A stretch of 64,000 nt of DNA from Odobenus rosmarus divergens (lineage: Eukaryota > Chordata > Mammalia > Carnivora > Odobenidae), in contig NW_004450481.1 of the NCBI RefSeq assembly GCF_000321225.1, positions 2,113,449-2,177,448 of the forward strand. Direction: 5' to 3'. Positions 1 through 12,900 of this stretch are shown here, piece by piece. The notes below the pieces were generated by a model. It saw only the letters and a list, made by a program, of their open reading frames with translations, had not been told where the DNA came from and ran no database searches. The position numbers were made by a program, and so were the translations under genes. The first letter of the stretch is position 1. Each line of letters starts with the position of its first letter.

Positions 1-35
1 ACAGCCCCCAAACTAGACACCTGATTCCCAGCCCC
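1..35. repeat. 35-bp direct repeat, copy 1
   Basis: Identical to 2463-2497; the two diverge immediately after base 35. Period 2,462 bp. The left extent cannot be seen because the window begins here. Confidence 0.9.
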
Positions 36-396
36 CACGTTTGTTTATTTGGATGAGTAATATTTGAGTCTACCCTCGGGTTTTGCCTTCCTTATCCTGC
101 TTTTACTAATCTTCCTTTTTTTATTTTTTTTGTTGTGCCTGCCCAGGGTTCCCCTCTACATCCCACTAGCATTCCCAGAAGTCCTTAATATAGCCTAAAG
201 GTAATCCCCACCCTCTTGCAAAGTGCAAAGGCCCCAATCCCATTTCAGTATTTACTGCTTCAGTTCTCATTTTTTTAAAGCTCAAATCAGGCATTTACAT
301 TTTTTTGCCCAGATATGTGTCATTTCACCTGCTGAGGTACCTCTTGGGATAGCTTTCCTGTGTTCTGAAATACACCCCTCAAGATCTGTGGGTGGT

Positions 397-595
397 GGGG
401 CGCCTGGGTGGCTCAGTTGGTTAAGTGGCTGCCTTCGGCTCAGGTCATGATCCTGGAGTCCCGGGATCGAGTCCCACATCGGGCTCCCTGCTCGGCGGGG
501 AGTCTGCTTCTCCCTCTGACCCTCCCCCCCCTCATGCTCCCTCTCTCTATCTCATTCTCTCAAATAAATAAATAAAATCTTCTTAAAAAAAAAAA
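397..595 (+). mobile_element. Can-SINE (tRNA-Lys-derived), full length
   Basis: Head ggggcgcctgggtggctcag, CT-rich tail, (aaat)n and poly(A). Flanked by a perfect 12-bp target-site duplication ATCTGTGGGTGG at 384-395 and 596-607, so the insertion is fairly young. Confidence 0.95.
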
Positions 596-662
596 ATCTG
601 TGGGTGGCAAACTTTCCTAGTTTTTCTTCTTGTGGGTGTCCTGTCTCTTGAGGAATTGTTTT

Positions 663-775
663 TATTTTTAAAGATTTTACTTTTTTAAGTAAACTCTACA
701 CCCACCGTGGGGCTCGAACACAGGACCCGGAGATCGAGAGTCACGTGCTCTACCGACGAAGCCGTTCAGGTTCCC
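663..775 (-). mobile_element. Can-SINE fragment, old
   Basis: Contains the reverse-strand tRNA-like core (ctacacccaccgtggggctc, then a degenerate gcacgtgctctaccgac). Diverged and lacking clear target duplications. Confidence 0.75.
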
Positions 776-1234
776 TCGTTCCCTCAGGCAAACGTTTTCA
801 GAATTGTGTAAGAAATGCCCAGTTGCTGCTTCCTTCTTTTCGGCACTGGACAGGATAGCCCCCTCCACACCCATCCAGCGTCCCTCGCTGCTGTGTCATT
901 GTCGCATAGGTCGCATAGGTCATCTTTCCTGCGGCTGTTTTGCATTTTTCGCTACGACGTGTTTGGGGGCATGGATGTCTTTTTATTCATCCTCTTTCTG
1001 ATTTACATCGTTACGTCTGGAAAACTCTCAGCACTGTGTCTTCTCATGTCGTGTCCGTCTCCTATCAGAACTCAGCGATGCCGGGTCATGCTTAGAATTC
1101 TAGCTGTCATCGTTTCTAGCTGCGGTCACTGTAACCTTGGTCACTTCTTGGCAGCTTTGAACTTTCTGATTCTCTCTCCAGCAGCATCTCGTTCTATGAG
1201 CCTTAACATCCACAGTGGGCTGATGGGCGGTCCC

Positions 1235-1610
1235 CACATCCTAATCTCTGGAACCTGGGAATGTGACTTTATTAGGGAAAAAAGCTCTCTGCAGATGTGA
1301 TTAGGTGAAGGAATCTGGGCTGGACTGGATTTAGGATGGACCCTCAGTCTGAAGACAAGTGTCCTCATAAGAGAGAAGAGCCGGAGAGCAGAAGGTCATA
1401 TGAAGACAGAGAATGGACACTGGAGTGACACGGCCACAAGCTAAGGGACCCGTGGAGTCCCCGGAAGCTGGAAGAGACTTCGGAGGGGGCACGCACGGCC
1501 CTGCTGACGATGTTAGACTTCCGGTCTCCGGGGCTGTGAGAGACACATTTCTGTTCTAAGGCCCCCCAACTCATGGTACTTTGTTACTACAGAACTGGCA
1601 ACACACTATG
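1235..1610 (+). repeat. Ancient dispersed repeat of MER/MaLR type
   Basis: Shows gaatgtgacttta, gcagatgtgattagg, gtcctcataagagag and ctgtgagagacacatttctg, phrases typical of one common mammalian repeat. Related copies lie at 24190-24485, 28165-28600 and perhaps 29150-29700. Exact family not assigned. Confidence 0.65.
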
Positions 1611-1639
1611 ACATCCAATGTCATTTTTGACGGTCTTTC

Positions 1640-1905
1640 ATTTTTTTTTTTTTAATAAGATTTTTATTTTAGGGTAATCGTCGGTTTGCGGAGATGTTGC
1701 AAAGGCAGGACAGGGAGCTGTGGGGTAGCCCTCGTCCGGCTTCCCTGAACGTTACCATCTCACACCTCCACCGTGTATTTGTCACGAGGACACCAAGGCC
1801 GGGACAGTGCTATGAACGAAACGTAGACCTTACTTGATTTCCCGAGTTTTTCCACGGATGTCCTTTTTCTGGCCCACCAGCCCCCACTGCGTTCAGTCAA
1901 CGTGC
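1640..1905 (+). repeat. Old L1-derived 3' segment
   Basis: Begins with a T tract and matches the remembered pattern of an old L1 3' sequence (gatgttgcaaaggcagg to accatctcacacctccaccg). Strongly drifted toward CpG and GC. Confidence 0.45.
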
Positions 1906-3716
1906 CTTCATTGCCTCTGACCGGGGACAGCGCCTCAGCTGCCTTGTTTTCCACGACCTGAGGGTTTGGAGGCGCGCTGACCACTCTTTGGCAGCATGTT
2001 CCACATTCCCCTTGCTTCTTATCCATGTTATACCCGACTGCGCGAACTCCGGCCAACCTTGGGGAATTGAGCTCTGCGGGTGACGCCCGGGGGTGGATCC
2101 TGGCAGTGCGCTCCCTGGTCTGCCCTGTCCTCTCTGTGCGGAGTTCACGCTCTCGTCCTACTGGACATGCGGGCCACGTGCCAGGCCCCCGCCCCCACCC
2201 CACTTCTGGCCGGGTGTTCCCAGGGCAGACAGGCTAGGGAGCCGCACCGAGTGGGGCTAGGTGGTCTGGACATCTCCACCAGGAGTTCACCGGTCTACAG
2301 CAGGAAGATCTTTCCAGTTTTCCGTTTTGGCCAAGCAGGTGCTCCCCTCTCCCACCTGCTGCTTCAGCCGTTGCTTTTTCTGGGGGTCAGACTCCTTGGT
2401 GAGACCTCCCTGATGTCTTTATGGAATTCCCAACTCACGTTCTCTGGACATCAGATGACCAAACAGCCCCCAAACTAGACACCTGATTCCCAGCCCCTAC
2501 CTTGGCCGGCGCACACAGCCCTACCCCAACTCAGCCCCAACTTCCATCTCAGTAAATGGCAGCTCGAGCCGGAAGTCTTGGATTGTCTTTGTTGTTTTTT
2601 TTTTTTATTTCTGTTTCACCTAAAACAAGTCTGGTAGGTTCTGTAGCAGAGCTGGGAACTGACCACACTCGTCCTGGCGACGGCCCCTGTGCCCGCACGC
2701 CCCGATGACGGGGACGGCCGCGTGGTGAGCAGTCGCCCCGGCCGACAGCCCCCGCACCGCCAGCTGCGGAGGCCTCACGTGCTGTCCGGTCCTGTCATGT
2801 CCGTGATCCCTGCTCATCTACCTGGTCCCTCTCTGGTCGGGGCGCTGGCTTTTTGGCCTTAACACCCCCCACCCGTAGTTCCATGCTTGGAGGGTACAAA
2901 GTGCTTTTATTTATGTGAACTGGCCAGAGAGCCCTCAGCTCTCCATTCTGGAACCCCCCGGTTCTCTGCTCCCCTTCTTATGTATTCCAAGGAGATTTTT
3001 AAAATCTCTGCTTCTCTCATCCTCCTCACAGCCCATTCTGACCCAACTCATTGATCTCTGAGCACACTGCTTCCCTGAAACCCCCTTTCCCAGGTCGGTC
3101 ACTGATGAGCCCCCCAGAAGCCAAATCACAGGGTCCACTGACCCGGTACCTTGCGAGCCGTCAGCAGCCCCCCACCTTGGGGTGTTGTATACCCTAGACT
3201 CTGTTGGTTACCCAAAACTGCCTCCATTCACTCCTGGGGCCCCTCCAGGCTGGGAGCAGTGGACATCATCTGGCTTACAACCTGCGGCTGGCGAATCCCG
3301 GGGGGCCTACCTCTGTGGTGCTTGACGAGGCCCCTTTCACCCTCCTTCCCTAGGACTCCGCCTGGGCCAGACTGGGTCTGAGCCCCCAGCCCCCTCTCCT
3401 GCTTGACTGCCCTGTGGGCTGCCCTGCTGGGCCTCAAGGCCAGGGAGGATCAACACAGACCGAGTGTGGGCTCTCTGGGCCACCACGGCTCCCCCTCCTC
3501 CCCACCTCCGTTGCCACCTGCTTAGAGGCTCCCCTCTGACCTGGATCATGGCTGCTCACCCACTGGGCCAGCGACTCAGCTTGGCCCTCATGCTCCTAGC
3601 TCCTACCACCGAGACCCGGATTCTCCACACTCGCCAACCTGCCCCACCCCCAGGCTGCTCTACCCACTTCCTGGCTGGCCTGACGGCATCTAACTCTGTC
3701 GCTAAGCTTCCATGCC
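1906..3716. other. CERS1 3' flank or last intron, no gene seen
   Basis: Apart from repeat remnants I find no exon here. In particular, neither the expected last CERS1 exon nor any part of a TGF-beta-type cysteine-knot domain of GDF1 is visible on the minus strand. Confidence 0.6.
2463..2497. repeat. 35-bp direct repeat, copy 2
   Basis: Second identical copy of bases 1-35, followed by unrelated sequence (taccttggcc). Confidence 0.9.
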
Positions 3717-3722
3717 TTTATT
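3717..3722 (-). terminator. CERS1: CERS1 poly(A) signal AATAAA
   Basis: TTTATT on the plus strand reads AATAAA on the minus strand, about 150 nt after the exon 6 stop. It would end a short, monocistronic CERS1 message and fits the 337-residue form. Inferred from position and motif only. Confidence 0.65.
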
Positions 3723-3869
3723 GCAGTCTCTCTGGGATGGAGGCTCTGGGGGCGGGGCAGCATCCGTGGCGGCATCATCCGCTGCCTTGTCTCCAGGGCC
3801 GGCCTCCAGAGTGTGCGTACCAGACAGATATGGCTAAAGGAATGAACTGGGGCGGTGGCCCCTCCACAC

Positions 3870-3983
3870 TCACTCAGCTTTGCTGGGCTTGGGGCTCTGG
3901 GCCTCTGCCGCGTCGTATTCCCGCACGTCCTTCAGTTCGCGTACTTGGCCTGTCAACACCTTGGCAGCAAAAGCCACGATGTA
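3870..3983 (-). CDS. CERS1: CERS1 coding exon 6 with in-frame stop (residues 301-337)
   Basis: Acceptor cacAG at 3985-3984. Encodes the cytosolic tail YIVAFAAKVLTGQV to PSKAE, then TGA at 3872-3870. A strong donor GTGAGTG starts at 3873, inside the Glu codon. Splicing there would drop the stop and join a downstream exon, presumably the KPLRNG-type tail I remember for human isoform 1, which I do not find between 1 and 3870. Confidence 0.93.
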   Translation of the reverse strand, partial: YIVAFAAKVLTGQVRELKDVREYDAAEAQSPKPSKAE

Positions 3984-6900
3984 CTGTGGGGGGAGGGGGG
4001 CGCACAAGTGAGAAAAAGCCACTTCCCTGACCCTGCTGCCCTCCCGATGGCTGTGTGCTCCTGCCACCGGACCTTGGCACATGCTGTTCCCAGGGCCTAA
4101 TATGCCCCTCCCTGGGCGTGCCTGAGAAGGGCCTGTGCCTGGACCACTGCTTGGGGACCAACCACTGGGTGGGCAAGGAGCTGTGGGTTGCCGACTCACC
4201 AGGAACCAGTAGAGGTTCATGAGGGTTAGCAACAGAAGGAGTGCGTTGAAGAAGAAGTAGAAGGGGATGTCAGGCACGGAGCGCAGGCTGCTGTGGCACG
4301 TGGCATACAGAACCTTGAGCGGGAACCAGTAGAGGCGGAACCAGAACCTGCAGCGGCGGGGGGGGGTTGGGAAGCTGTCGGGGAGAGGGGGAGGGTTGCC
4401 CCACCTGGGCCCTGTGCTGTCCCACCTGGACTCACCCATCTGTCCCTGCACATCCCCACCCATCCCGGTCCCCCTGCCCCCTCCTTGCCCACCCCCTGCC
4501 CATCTGTCTCCATCCCTGCCCAACCCTGCTTCTGCCCCGCCTCCGGCTCACCCCTGTCCCGCCAGGCCCTGCCCACCTCACCAGGCCCCATCCCCTTCCA
4601 GCTCGGCCCCAACCCTTCTCCCAGGCCCTACCCCCTTCCCGGCCCCCTCACCAGCCCCACCCCCTTCCCGGCCCCCTCACCAGCTGAGGCTGAAGCTGAG
4701 GCAGCCCAGGTCGGCCGCCAGAGCGTGGAGCCTGCGATGGGAGCCCCCGCGGGACTTGAAGTAGACATTGAGCTTGGTGAATTCCAGCTGCACGTCACTA
4801 ACGTCATGCAGGAAGAGCACGAGGATGCCCACATTGTGGTACCTGGGGAGGGGAGTGGGGCAGGGGAGGAGAGAGGGTGGGTCACACTGGGGACCCTTAC
4901 CCTGCGCCAAGGCTGCACACCAAGCCTCCTGTGGGCCCCTTCAAAGCTGCCCTCCCTGGCCTCCGTGACCTGCCCATTTCCTCACCGGGCCAGGTCAGGG
5001 GCAGCACCCAAGCTGTGCCTGCGCCTCGGCGGCCCCACCCACTCCCTCACCCTCCCTGCCTCACTGTCCCCAGGGGACCCAGGAGCCTCCCTGGAAGTTC
5101 CTTGTCTGCCCCTCCTCGTCTCTGTGACCCCTGACAGTCAGTGGCCTGGGCCATTTTGCATCCCCCACAAGTTTGTCCCTCACCTCCAACATCATTGCCA
5201 CGCTGACCCTCCTAGGTCTGTTTGTTTAACCTGAACATTGCTGCAATCTGCAGACCTGCCTAGGGAAGGCCGAGTCCCCATCAGGCTCTAAAGAAGCCTG
5301 AAGGCGTCCCCCCGTCCCTCCCCAGCATTCCACCTGACAGCTGCTTGGGCCACTGGACCTGAATTCAGCCTGGACATGCCTGAGCACCTCTCTCACTCTG
5401 CCCTCCTGACAGTTCACGTGCCACAGGCCCTTTGCACATGCTGTTCCCATCGCCTAACACGCACCTCCCCAGTGTTCACGGAGCCTTCCTTCACCTTTCA
5501 GACTTTGCTCACCTATCACCCAACCACCCACACCTCACCACCCCCATGGTCCGTATCTTCCCACTTGATTTTTCTCCATAGTTATCACCTTCAAACAAAC
5601 TGTTAGTTCTTCTCTTGTCTGTTTGTTTGTTTAGGTCTTATCATCTAATCCTACTCTAGAACATTGCTACCTCATAGAACTTTCTAGAATGATAGGAATG
5701 TTCTAAACCTGCACTGTCCAGTAGGAGAGGCAGCAGCCACACGTGACCACTAAGCAGCTGACATGTGGCTACTGTGGCTGCAGAACAGAACACGCAGCTT
5801 TATTTCAGTTCAGTCCGAGCTGACATAGGCACCGGTGGCCGGCAGCTCTAGAGGCGTGGAGCAGCCCGTCCAACGGGAACAGCAGGTGAACCGTGCATGT
5901 TACTTCAGATTCTCTATCAGCCACATTTAAACAAGAGGTAAAGAAGACGTACAATTAATTTTAACGCTATATTCTAATTAACTCGGTAAGTCCAAAATGT
6001 TGTCATCTTCACATGCGACTGATACAATAAAAGGATTGGCAAGAGATACTCACTCTCCACCGTCTTTGACCTTACACGTACGGCAGGTTGAGGTACGGAC
6101 GGGCCGCGTCTGAGGCCCTCAGGGGCCACGTGTGGTGGCCGCAGTGGGCTCTAGAATGCTAGGGTGGGTTGGCTGTGTTCCTAGCCGCACCCCCTGCAGC
6201 AGCCTGGCATGGCCGGTGGCCCAGGAAGCACTTCTAAGTGACCCGGCCAAGGCTGCCACGGGGTTGGAGGGGCCAGAGGGGGACGGATGGAGTATGAGCG
6301 GGCTGGGGGTTCTCTGCACCTGATATACCCCATCCCTCTGCAGTCTCTCTCCAGAACCCACCCCCATGGATACCCAGTGTGGCCCCCGCCAGCCTACCCT
6401 CTCTGCTCATGCTGTGCCCTCTGCCCTCCGGCCCGCTCCCGGACTCACCGGAAGGCATAGGAGGAGACGATGAGGACCAGGGTGACCACGTGGTGGATGA
6501 GCATGACCACCGAGTCCTTGCGCCAGGCGTCCATGTACAGCGTGGCATAGATGGAGTGGCCGTAAAAGCTTCCTTGCAGCAGGTAGGCGGCTGCGATGTC
6601 CCGGGGCACTGCCATGCCCGGCGTCCAGTCTGGGGAGAGCAGGCCTGTGTGGTCAGGGGCCTCCAGGACCCCTCCAGCTGGGGTGCGGCCTCCACAAGCC
6701 AGGGCGTGCCACCCCCTTCTGCAGGCACACTGGTCTCCGGTAGTCTGTTCCCACTCTCTACCCGTTATTTTTTACGAACGGCTGTTCTTTTTTTGGAGTG
6801 GTTCTAGATTTATAGAAAAAGATGCTCCCACCCCTGAAATCTGTCCCTTCCAGGATTTCCAACTCTGGCTTGGTTTCCCCTTCCTGTCTTCTCTTACTTA

Positions 6901-9900
6901 TCAGGCTCTCTGGAGGCAGCTTCGATGCCCCTGTCCCAGGCTCTCCCATCCCGGCAAATCCCCCTGCGGGATGGAGGCTGCCACCTGCCTCACCATGCCA
7001 GGTGGGACTGCCGAGGCAGAAAGCTGACCGGCCAAGCCCGTTGAGGATGGGCTGTCCCACCCGGTGGGGTGTGGCTCCCCTCCACCTGCTCCTGAGGCCA
7101 CCCCATTCCTCCTGGCACCTGTGCCCACCCACACTCAGGCTTCACTCCCTCCCGGTGACTCTGACCCTGGCTCTCTCTGTTTCCTCTCTCAGGACCATCA
7201 CCAAGAGGCCTCAGCCTGCATCGACCTGGACTTCCCTGGCCACTCCTTCTCTGCTTGCACCCCCAAAACAGCTGCCCTGGGCTCCCCGCCAGGGGCTCCC
7301 GCCTCCACCCTCAGAGACCTGGAGCCAGACCCTCATGCCACCTGGAGCCTGGCTGTCCCCTAACCCCCATGCCCAGTGCCTCGCCTCGGTGACACTTCTT
7401 CATCTGAGCCTTGACTCCTCATGCAACAGGGACCCACCCACGTGGACCCCCATCCGGGGGCCCCTCTCTGTCCAGGCCTCTGCTCACTTCCCCTGCCCTC
7501 GCCACCCTGACCCTGCTCCGGGCACCGTCTCCCGCTCAGCTTGGCCCCGGCTCCTCCTGGCCTTCCAGAGCCTGTCCCCGACGGTCCACCCTCCCCATGG
7601 TGGCTGCAGTGGCTGTGAACACACGAGCCCCATGTGCTCCAGCAAGTCCCCTCCTAGTAAGGTGCTCAAGGGAGCTCAAGCCAGGGCTCCTTGCACACGC
7701 AAGTGCACAGTAGCACCGCGGGCCGCCACCAAATGGTGGAAGAACCCAAGTGCCCACCAACGCGCGAGTGGGTGAGCAAAACGGCCCTGCGCACAGCAGA
7801 CGACCACCCGGCCGTACAAAGCTGCGAGGCACCAACTCCACTGTGGTGTCGATGAACCTCAAAAACACGGTGCTGAGTGAAAGAAGCCAGACACAAAAGG
7901 TCACATAGAGCATAATCCCCTTCCACGTCTAGGAAAGGTCCAGAACAGGCAAATCCGTACAGACAGAAAGCAGATCCGTGGTTGCAGAGGGGGCAGGGGG
8001 GGCCTGGGGAGTACCTGCCCGCGGGGACGGGGTCTCCTTCGGGGGGGGGATGGAGGCACAACAAGGTGAATGTGCTACGTGTGCCACTGAAATGCCCACC
8101 TCAACATGGTGAATATTTAAAACCTGTGGTAAGACACGTACCACGTGAACACTGACACCGCAGCCATTTTTCCGTTCCGTGGCACCACTGTGTTCGCACC
8201 ACGGCGCGGCCGTCTCCAGAACGTTCCTCGTGGTGCACACCTGAACCTCTGTGCCCATTAAACCCCGGCTCCCCGTGTCCTCCCCGAGTCCTGGCTTCCA
8301 TCTCCACGAATCTGGCTACTCCAGGGACCTCATGCAAGCGGACAGTACCGGTGACTGGCAAATTATGGTTGACTTTACGTCATGTATATTTTACCTAATT
8401 AAAAAAAAATGCACCCCTCCCACAATGGATCTCCTCCCATCACTTTATCAGGTCCAGGGGCTCCTCAAAGTCTGACAGCAAAATGCACACTTCTGGCAGG
8501 ACCCTCCCTCTGAGCTCTGTGGGAACGTTGCAGCCAGTGGAGCCCCCCCCGCAACACACACACCTGCCGGGCGCTTCTGTCCCCCTTGAGAAGGAAGGGA
8601 TGTAGAGGCACCTCAGTGCACAGAGCCAGCCCGCTGTGGAAACAGGACACCGAATTTTCCACCAATCGCACTGGCAAGACTTTTCCCATTGGGCGAGCAT
8701 CCCCCTCCACCCGCAAGCCCTGGATCTGGGGCGGGGTAGGGAGAGTGCGACACGCATGGGATCCCCCCACCCAGACTCCGCCGGCACCTCCCCGCACTCG
8801 GGGCGCCATGGAGCCCCAGCCGGCTCTCCGTATTCACATCCAACCTGCTGCTCTGGATGCTTCGTGTCACCCCCACCACGTCCCCCACCCCGGCCTCTGG
8901 GATCGGCACCGCGGCGTCCCAAAGCCAGCTCCTGCTCTCCCTGAAACCTGCTCCCTACCCCGATTCCCAGTCCCTGGTGTCATCCCCATCCTCCCTGCTC
9001 ACCCCTGCCTCCGGCCCGGCAGTGGATCCTGTCAGTTCTGCCTTCAAAACATTTCTCAAGCCAGCCATTTCTCTCCCATTCTGGGCCCCATCCTGAGCCG
9101 AGCCCCCTCGTGTCCTGGCTCCTGCCCTCAGCCCCCTTCTCGGTTGGGCCTGTCAGTACCCCCCGCTGCTCACCGTCCCCCCGGTAGCTACCCCCCGTCC
9201 TGGGGGCCTGCTCTCTGCCCCTGAGCATCCTGCCAGGAGTGTGCCTGTCCCACAGTGGCCCTTGCATTTCCCATCTGCTCCAGGCACCTCCAGGTCCCCA
9301 TGCAAAGGTCACTTTTGGTGGGGCCATCCCCATCTCTGTAGAACATTCCCCGCCCCCCTGTTTTCTCATCAGCTGTTAACAGATTTTGTACTTAACCGTC
9401 ACCACAAGACATCAAGGCGGGGGCACTTTCTCTGGAGCACTCACAGCCCTGTCAGCACAGTGGCTGGTACACAGTAGGTGCCCAATAAGTGCACATGCAA
9501 AGCAGCAGGTCATCTGCAAGCATGTTATCACAGCATAATTTAAAAGAAAAAGCCAGAAGCAACTCCATGCCTGAAACTGACTAAGGGATCTATGGTGGTT
9601 CAGTCACACAAAGGGAAATTGAATGACAGCTAAAACCTGCCCTCCAGCGGTTTATAACAAGGGCAATGCACGTGGGGAGAGTGGCCATATGGGCGACGCA
9701 GTCCCACCAAGACAGACAGGTGCCCAGCAAACGTGGTGCTCGTCACCGGGAAACTGAAACACAGAGGCTCTGTGCCCAGCCCTTGGATGGGAGTGTGGGG
9801 CTTGGTGCCACCAGGAGGCTTCAGAAACTGTTTACATCCTGTGGCAGGAAACACGTCCATGTGTGTCCCTGGTACACAGCCTGAGTGGTCAGCACAGGAA

Positions 9901-12900
9901 TAGAGAAATCCCGACACCCCCGTCACAGATTGGGTTTTCTAGAACAGCCTGCCCGCAGGCGATAAAGGACACTACAGTCACCTTCCTGCCTACCCCACCA
10001 AGCTCAGGCCTTGACGACCCCCACATCTAATCCAATCAATGGATGCAGCCATTTCTCACCATCCTTATCTCTTCGCCAAGCTGCTCCAAGCCACATTAGT
10101 CCCTCACCTCCCCACTGGGCCCTTTCTTCCTTATCCGAGACTCTCCTGCCTCCACATAGCAGCCAGAAGAAGCAGCTTCTTATGATCCACAAACCCATCC
10201 CATTTAGAATGAAATTCAAACTCCTCCTACCCTCCTCTCGTCCTCACGCACCAAGCTCAGGCAGGCCCCAGGGCCTTTGCACATGCTGTTCCAGACACCA
10301 GGAATGCCCACCTGGGTCCACACAAGGGGTCACCTCATTCAGGACACCTCCCTGAGCCCTAATAGCACCAGGTCCTAAACAGAACCCTTTCCTGTCCCCA
10401 GAGCCCTTTAGGCACCCTTGTCTTGGGGCTACCTTGGGGCGGCCCTCTCTTGGGGCTGACATTCAGCATGAGATGTGTGACGAGTGTCCAACTCCCCCAT
10501 GTCAAACAGAACCCTTCCCCACCCTGCTCTGTCCAGCAGGGCCCCTACCGTAGAAGACAGAGGGTGGGTCGTGAAAGAAGGGGTAGTCGGTGCCGAAGAG
10601 CAGGTAGGCACTGTAGCTCCAGGCGCCCAGATAGAAGAGAAACTTCCAGGCGCTCTCGGGCATCTTGGCAGCATCTCTAGGCTGGAGGCGACACCGTTTG
10701 GCCAGGGGCTATATGGGTGAGAAGGCAGTGGCCATCAGTGCTGGGGCCCAAGGGCCAGGGACCACTCCTCCAGGGTGGGGAAAGCCAGGCTCAGGTGCTC
10801 TCCAGGCTGGGCAGTGTTGGGGAGGGCCAGGCCCTGGTACCCACTGCCGCCTGGAGCGTAACCAGAGCCCACGTGTGCCAGCCAAGGGCTAAACTTAGTG
10901 CCCAGCTGTCCGGCGCAGTGTGGGGAGGGGAGTGGGGGGAGACCTGAGAGAAACGTAAGGGAAGGCCATGGCAGAGAGGAAGGGGACATGTGAATACAGT
11001 GCAAGGGAGAACAATGGGGCCAGCCCAGGGGAGGTGGGGGACTTGGGGTTCCCAGAGGGAGCTGGGGCTATAACAGGGAGGAGGGGAGATTAAAGAGAAG
11101 ATATGGAGGGGCCTGTAGGGGCAAAGCTGTGAAGAGAGCATGGAGGTGAGTATGTGGGCATCTGGGAAAACATGGGGAGGCTGGAGCCCCAAGTGATCCC
11201 CACCGGGGAGAAACCTGAGGGGAAGGTGTACCTCGGAGAATTTGGGGGTAGGCTAGAGAGAAAAAGAGGTTGGGGAAGATGGGGTGGGTACATGGGGGAG
11301 CATGAAAATGTAGGGGGACAAAGGAGAGAATGGGGCAGAGAAAGAGGGGGCAGGGCAGGGAAAGGAGGTACAATGAGATAGGGGACATGAACTGAGCCAC
11401 CTAAGGACACACCAGGGAGGACTGGAAGAAAGAGAGGTCACGTAACTGTGAAGTTTGGAGGAATTTGAGGGGCACAGCTCCCCGGGAGTCCAGGAGCCCC
11501 GGACTCCAGCTCCCTGGGGGCGGGGCTCCAGAGCTGCTGGGTCAAGCCCGCCCCCTTCCCGCGAGGAGAGGCTTGTGGGGGCCGGAGCAGCAGCAGTTGC
11601 CACGGAGACAGCCAGAGCCAGTTCCAGTCACCCCTGGCAACCAGGCGGCTGCCAAGAAGATGAGCTTTGGAGGAAAGGGCAGCCCCTCCACCCGTTTCTT
11701 GGGAAGGGCGAGCCTCGAATTGCTCTTGCCCCACCCGGATGGGCCGCACTGGCCAGAGCTCCCGGGATTCCAAAAGGGAGGGTGCACATGCTCTTTCTGT
11801 CCCCCGCCAGGCTCCCTCATTGCCAAGCCGCCTCCTCAGGGAGGGCGCCCGCTACACTCTGGTTGTCCCAGAGCGACCACATCCCCCTCCTGGGCTCTGA
11901 CCCTCAACCTCCTGGACCTCTCACTTCCCAGCTGGAAACTAGGAAAGCAGGGGGACCAACAAAGCCAGATGGGGACCAAGGCTGACCCGTGGAGGGGCCC
12001 TCATGCCTGCCTCCCCCCCTGCCTGGAGAAGGGTGGTGGCGGGGGGCTCTTCCCCATGTGGGTGATAGGGGATGGTGGTGGGGACAGTAGTCTCCAAACA
12101 ACACCCTATCCTTGACTTAACAAGGGCCAGCCTCTTCCCAGCCAGCAGAGAAAGGCCCCTTTGTTGGTGCTGGGCTCTCTGTCCCTGCAGCCCCTGCCAC
12201 CTCCAGCCAGATTGGGGCGGGGTGACCCCAGTCAGTCCATGGGGGAGTCGCAGCCAAGCTAGGGGCCCAAATGCCTTCTCACCAGCTCCCATAGCAGCGA
12301 CCCCTCCCTAAGGATGGGAGGGAGGCCTGGGAGGGGACCCAATGTCACCCACAGGGTCACTCTCCACCTGGGGCGGTAGCCTCCCCAGACTCGCTAGAAA
12401 CCGGGTAATTCGGACGCAGCACCTTGGAGGCAGCCCAGTCCAGCTCTGAAGACCCAGGCCGTGCCACCTCTCAAAACTGCGACCACCGGCGTGGCTGGGG
12501 GAGTCCAGGCCTTTGCTTCCCCGGGTCGGAGGGTGGCGCTGACTCCAGACATGCGCGAGGTAGCGACCGGGTAGCTCCTGCCTCCTTCCCGTGAGCAGCG
12601 GACGAGTTCGCTCCGCCGCCGCGTGGACCTCGGGCCCCGCTCCGGTTCCGGGAGCGCCCCGCACGGCCCCGAGGCTCAAGGCGCAGGCGGCTTCTGTGTC
12701 CCGAGCCCACCCCGCCCGCGTCCTCCGCTCCTCCGTCCCCGATTCGGCCCTGCCCGCACCGTCCCTCGTCCCGCACCGACCGGCGTAAGTCGGCCCCGGT
12801 TCCCCCCGCATCTCGAACACCCCGTGTTCGTGTGGGGGTCCCCACATCCCGGGCTTGCTCCGGCTCGGCCACACCCCCGCATCCGCCCCACCCCCACCCC

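Noticed and set aside
1..3870. GDF1, expected next to CERS1
   Set aside because: I searched the minus strand for the C-terminal cysteine-knot pattern and for the last CERS1 exon and saw neither; both presumably lie left of the window.
4293..5234. 313-codon plus-strand open frame
   Set aside because: Antisense to CERS1 exons 4 and 5 and the C-rich intron between them; Pro/Ser-rich chance frame with no domain.
6822..7775. 317-codon plus-strand open frame
   Set aside because: Intronic; Pro/Ser/Leu-rich frame running into an L1 fragment, with no conserved motif.
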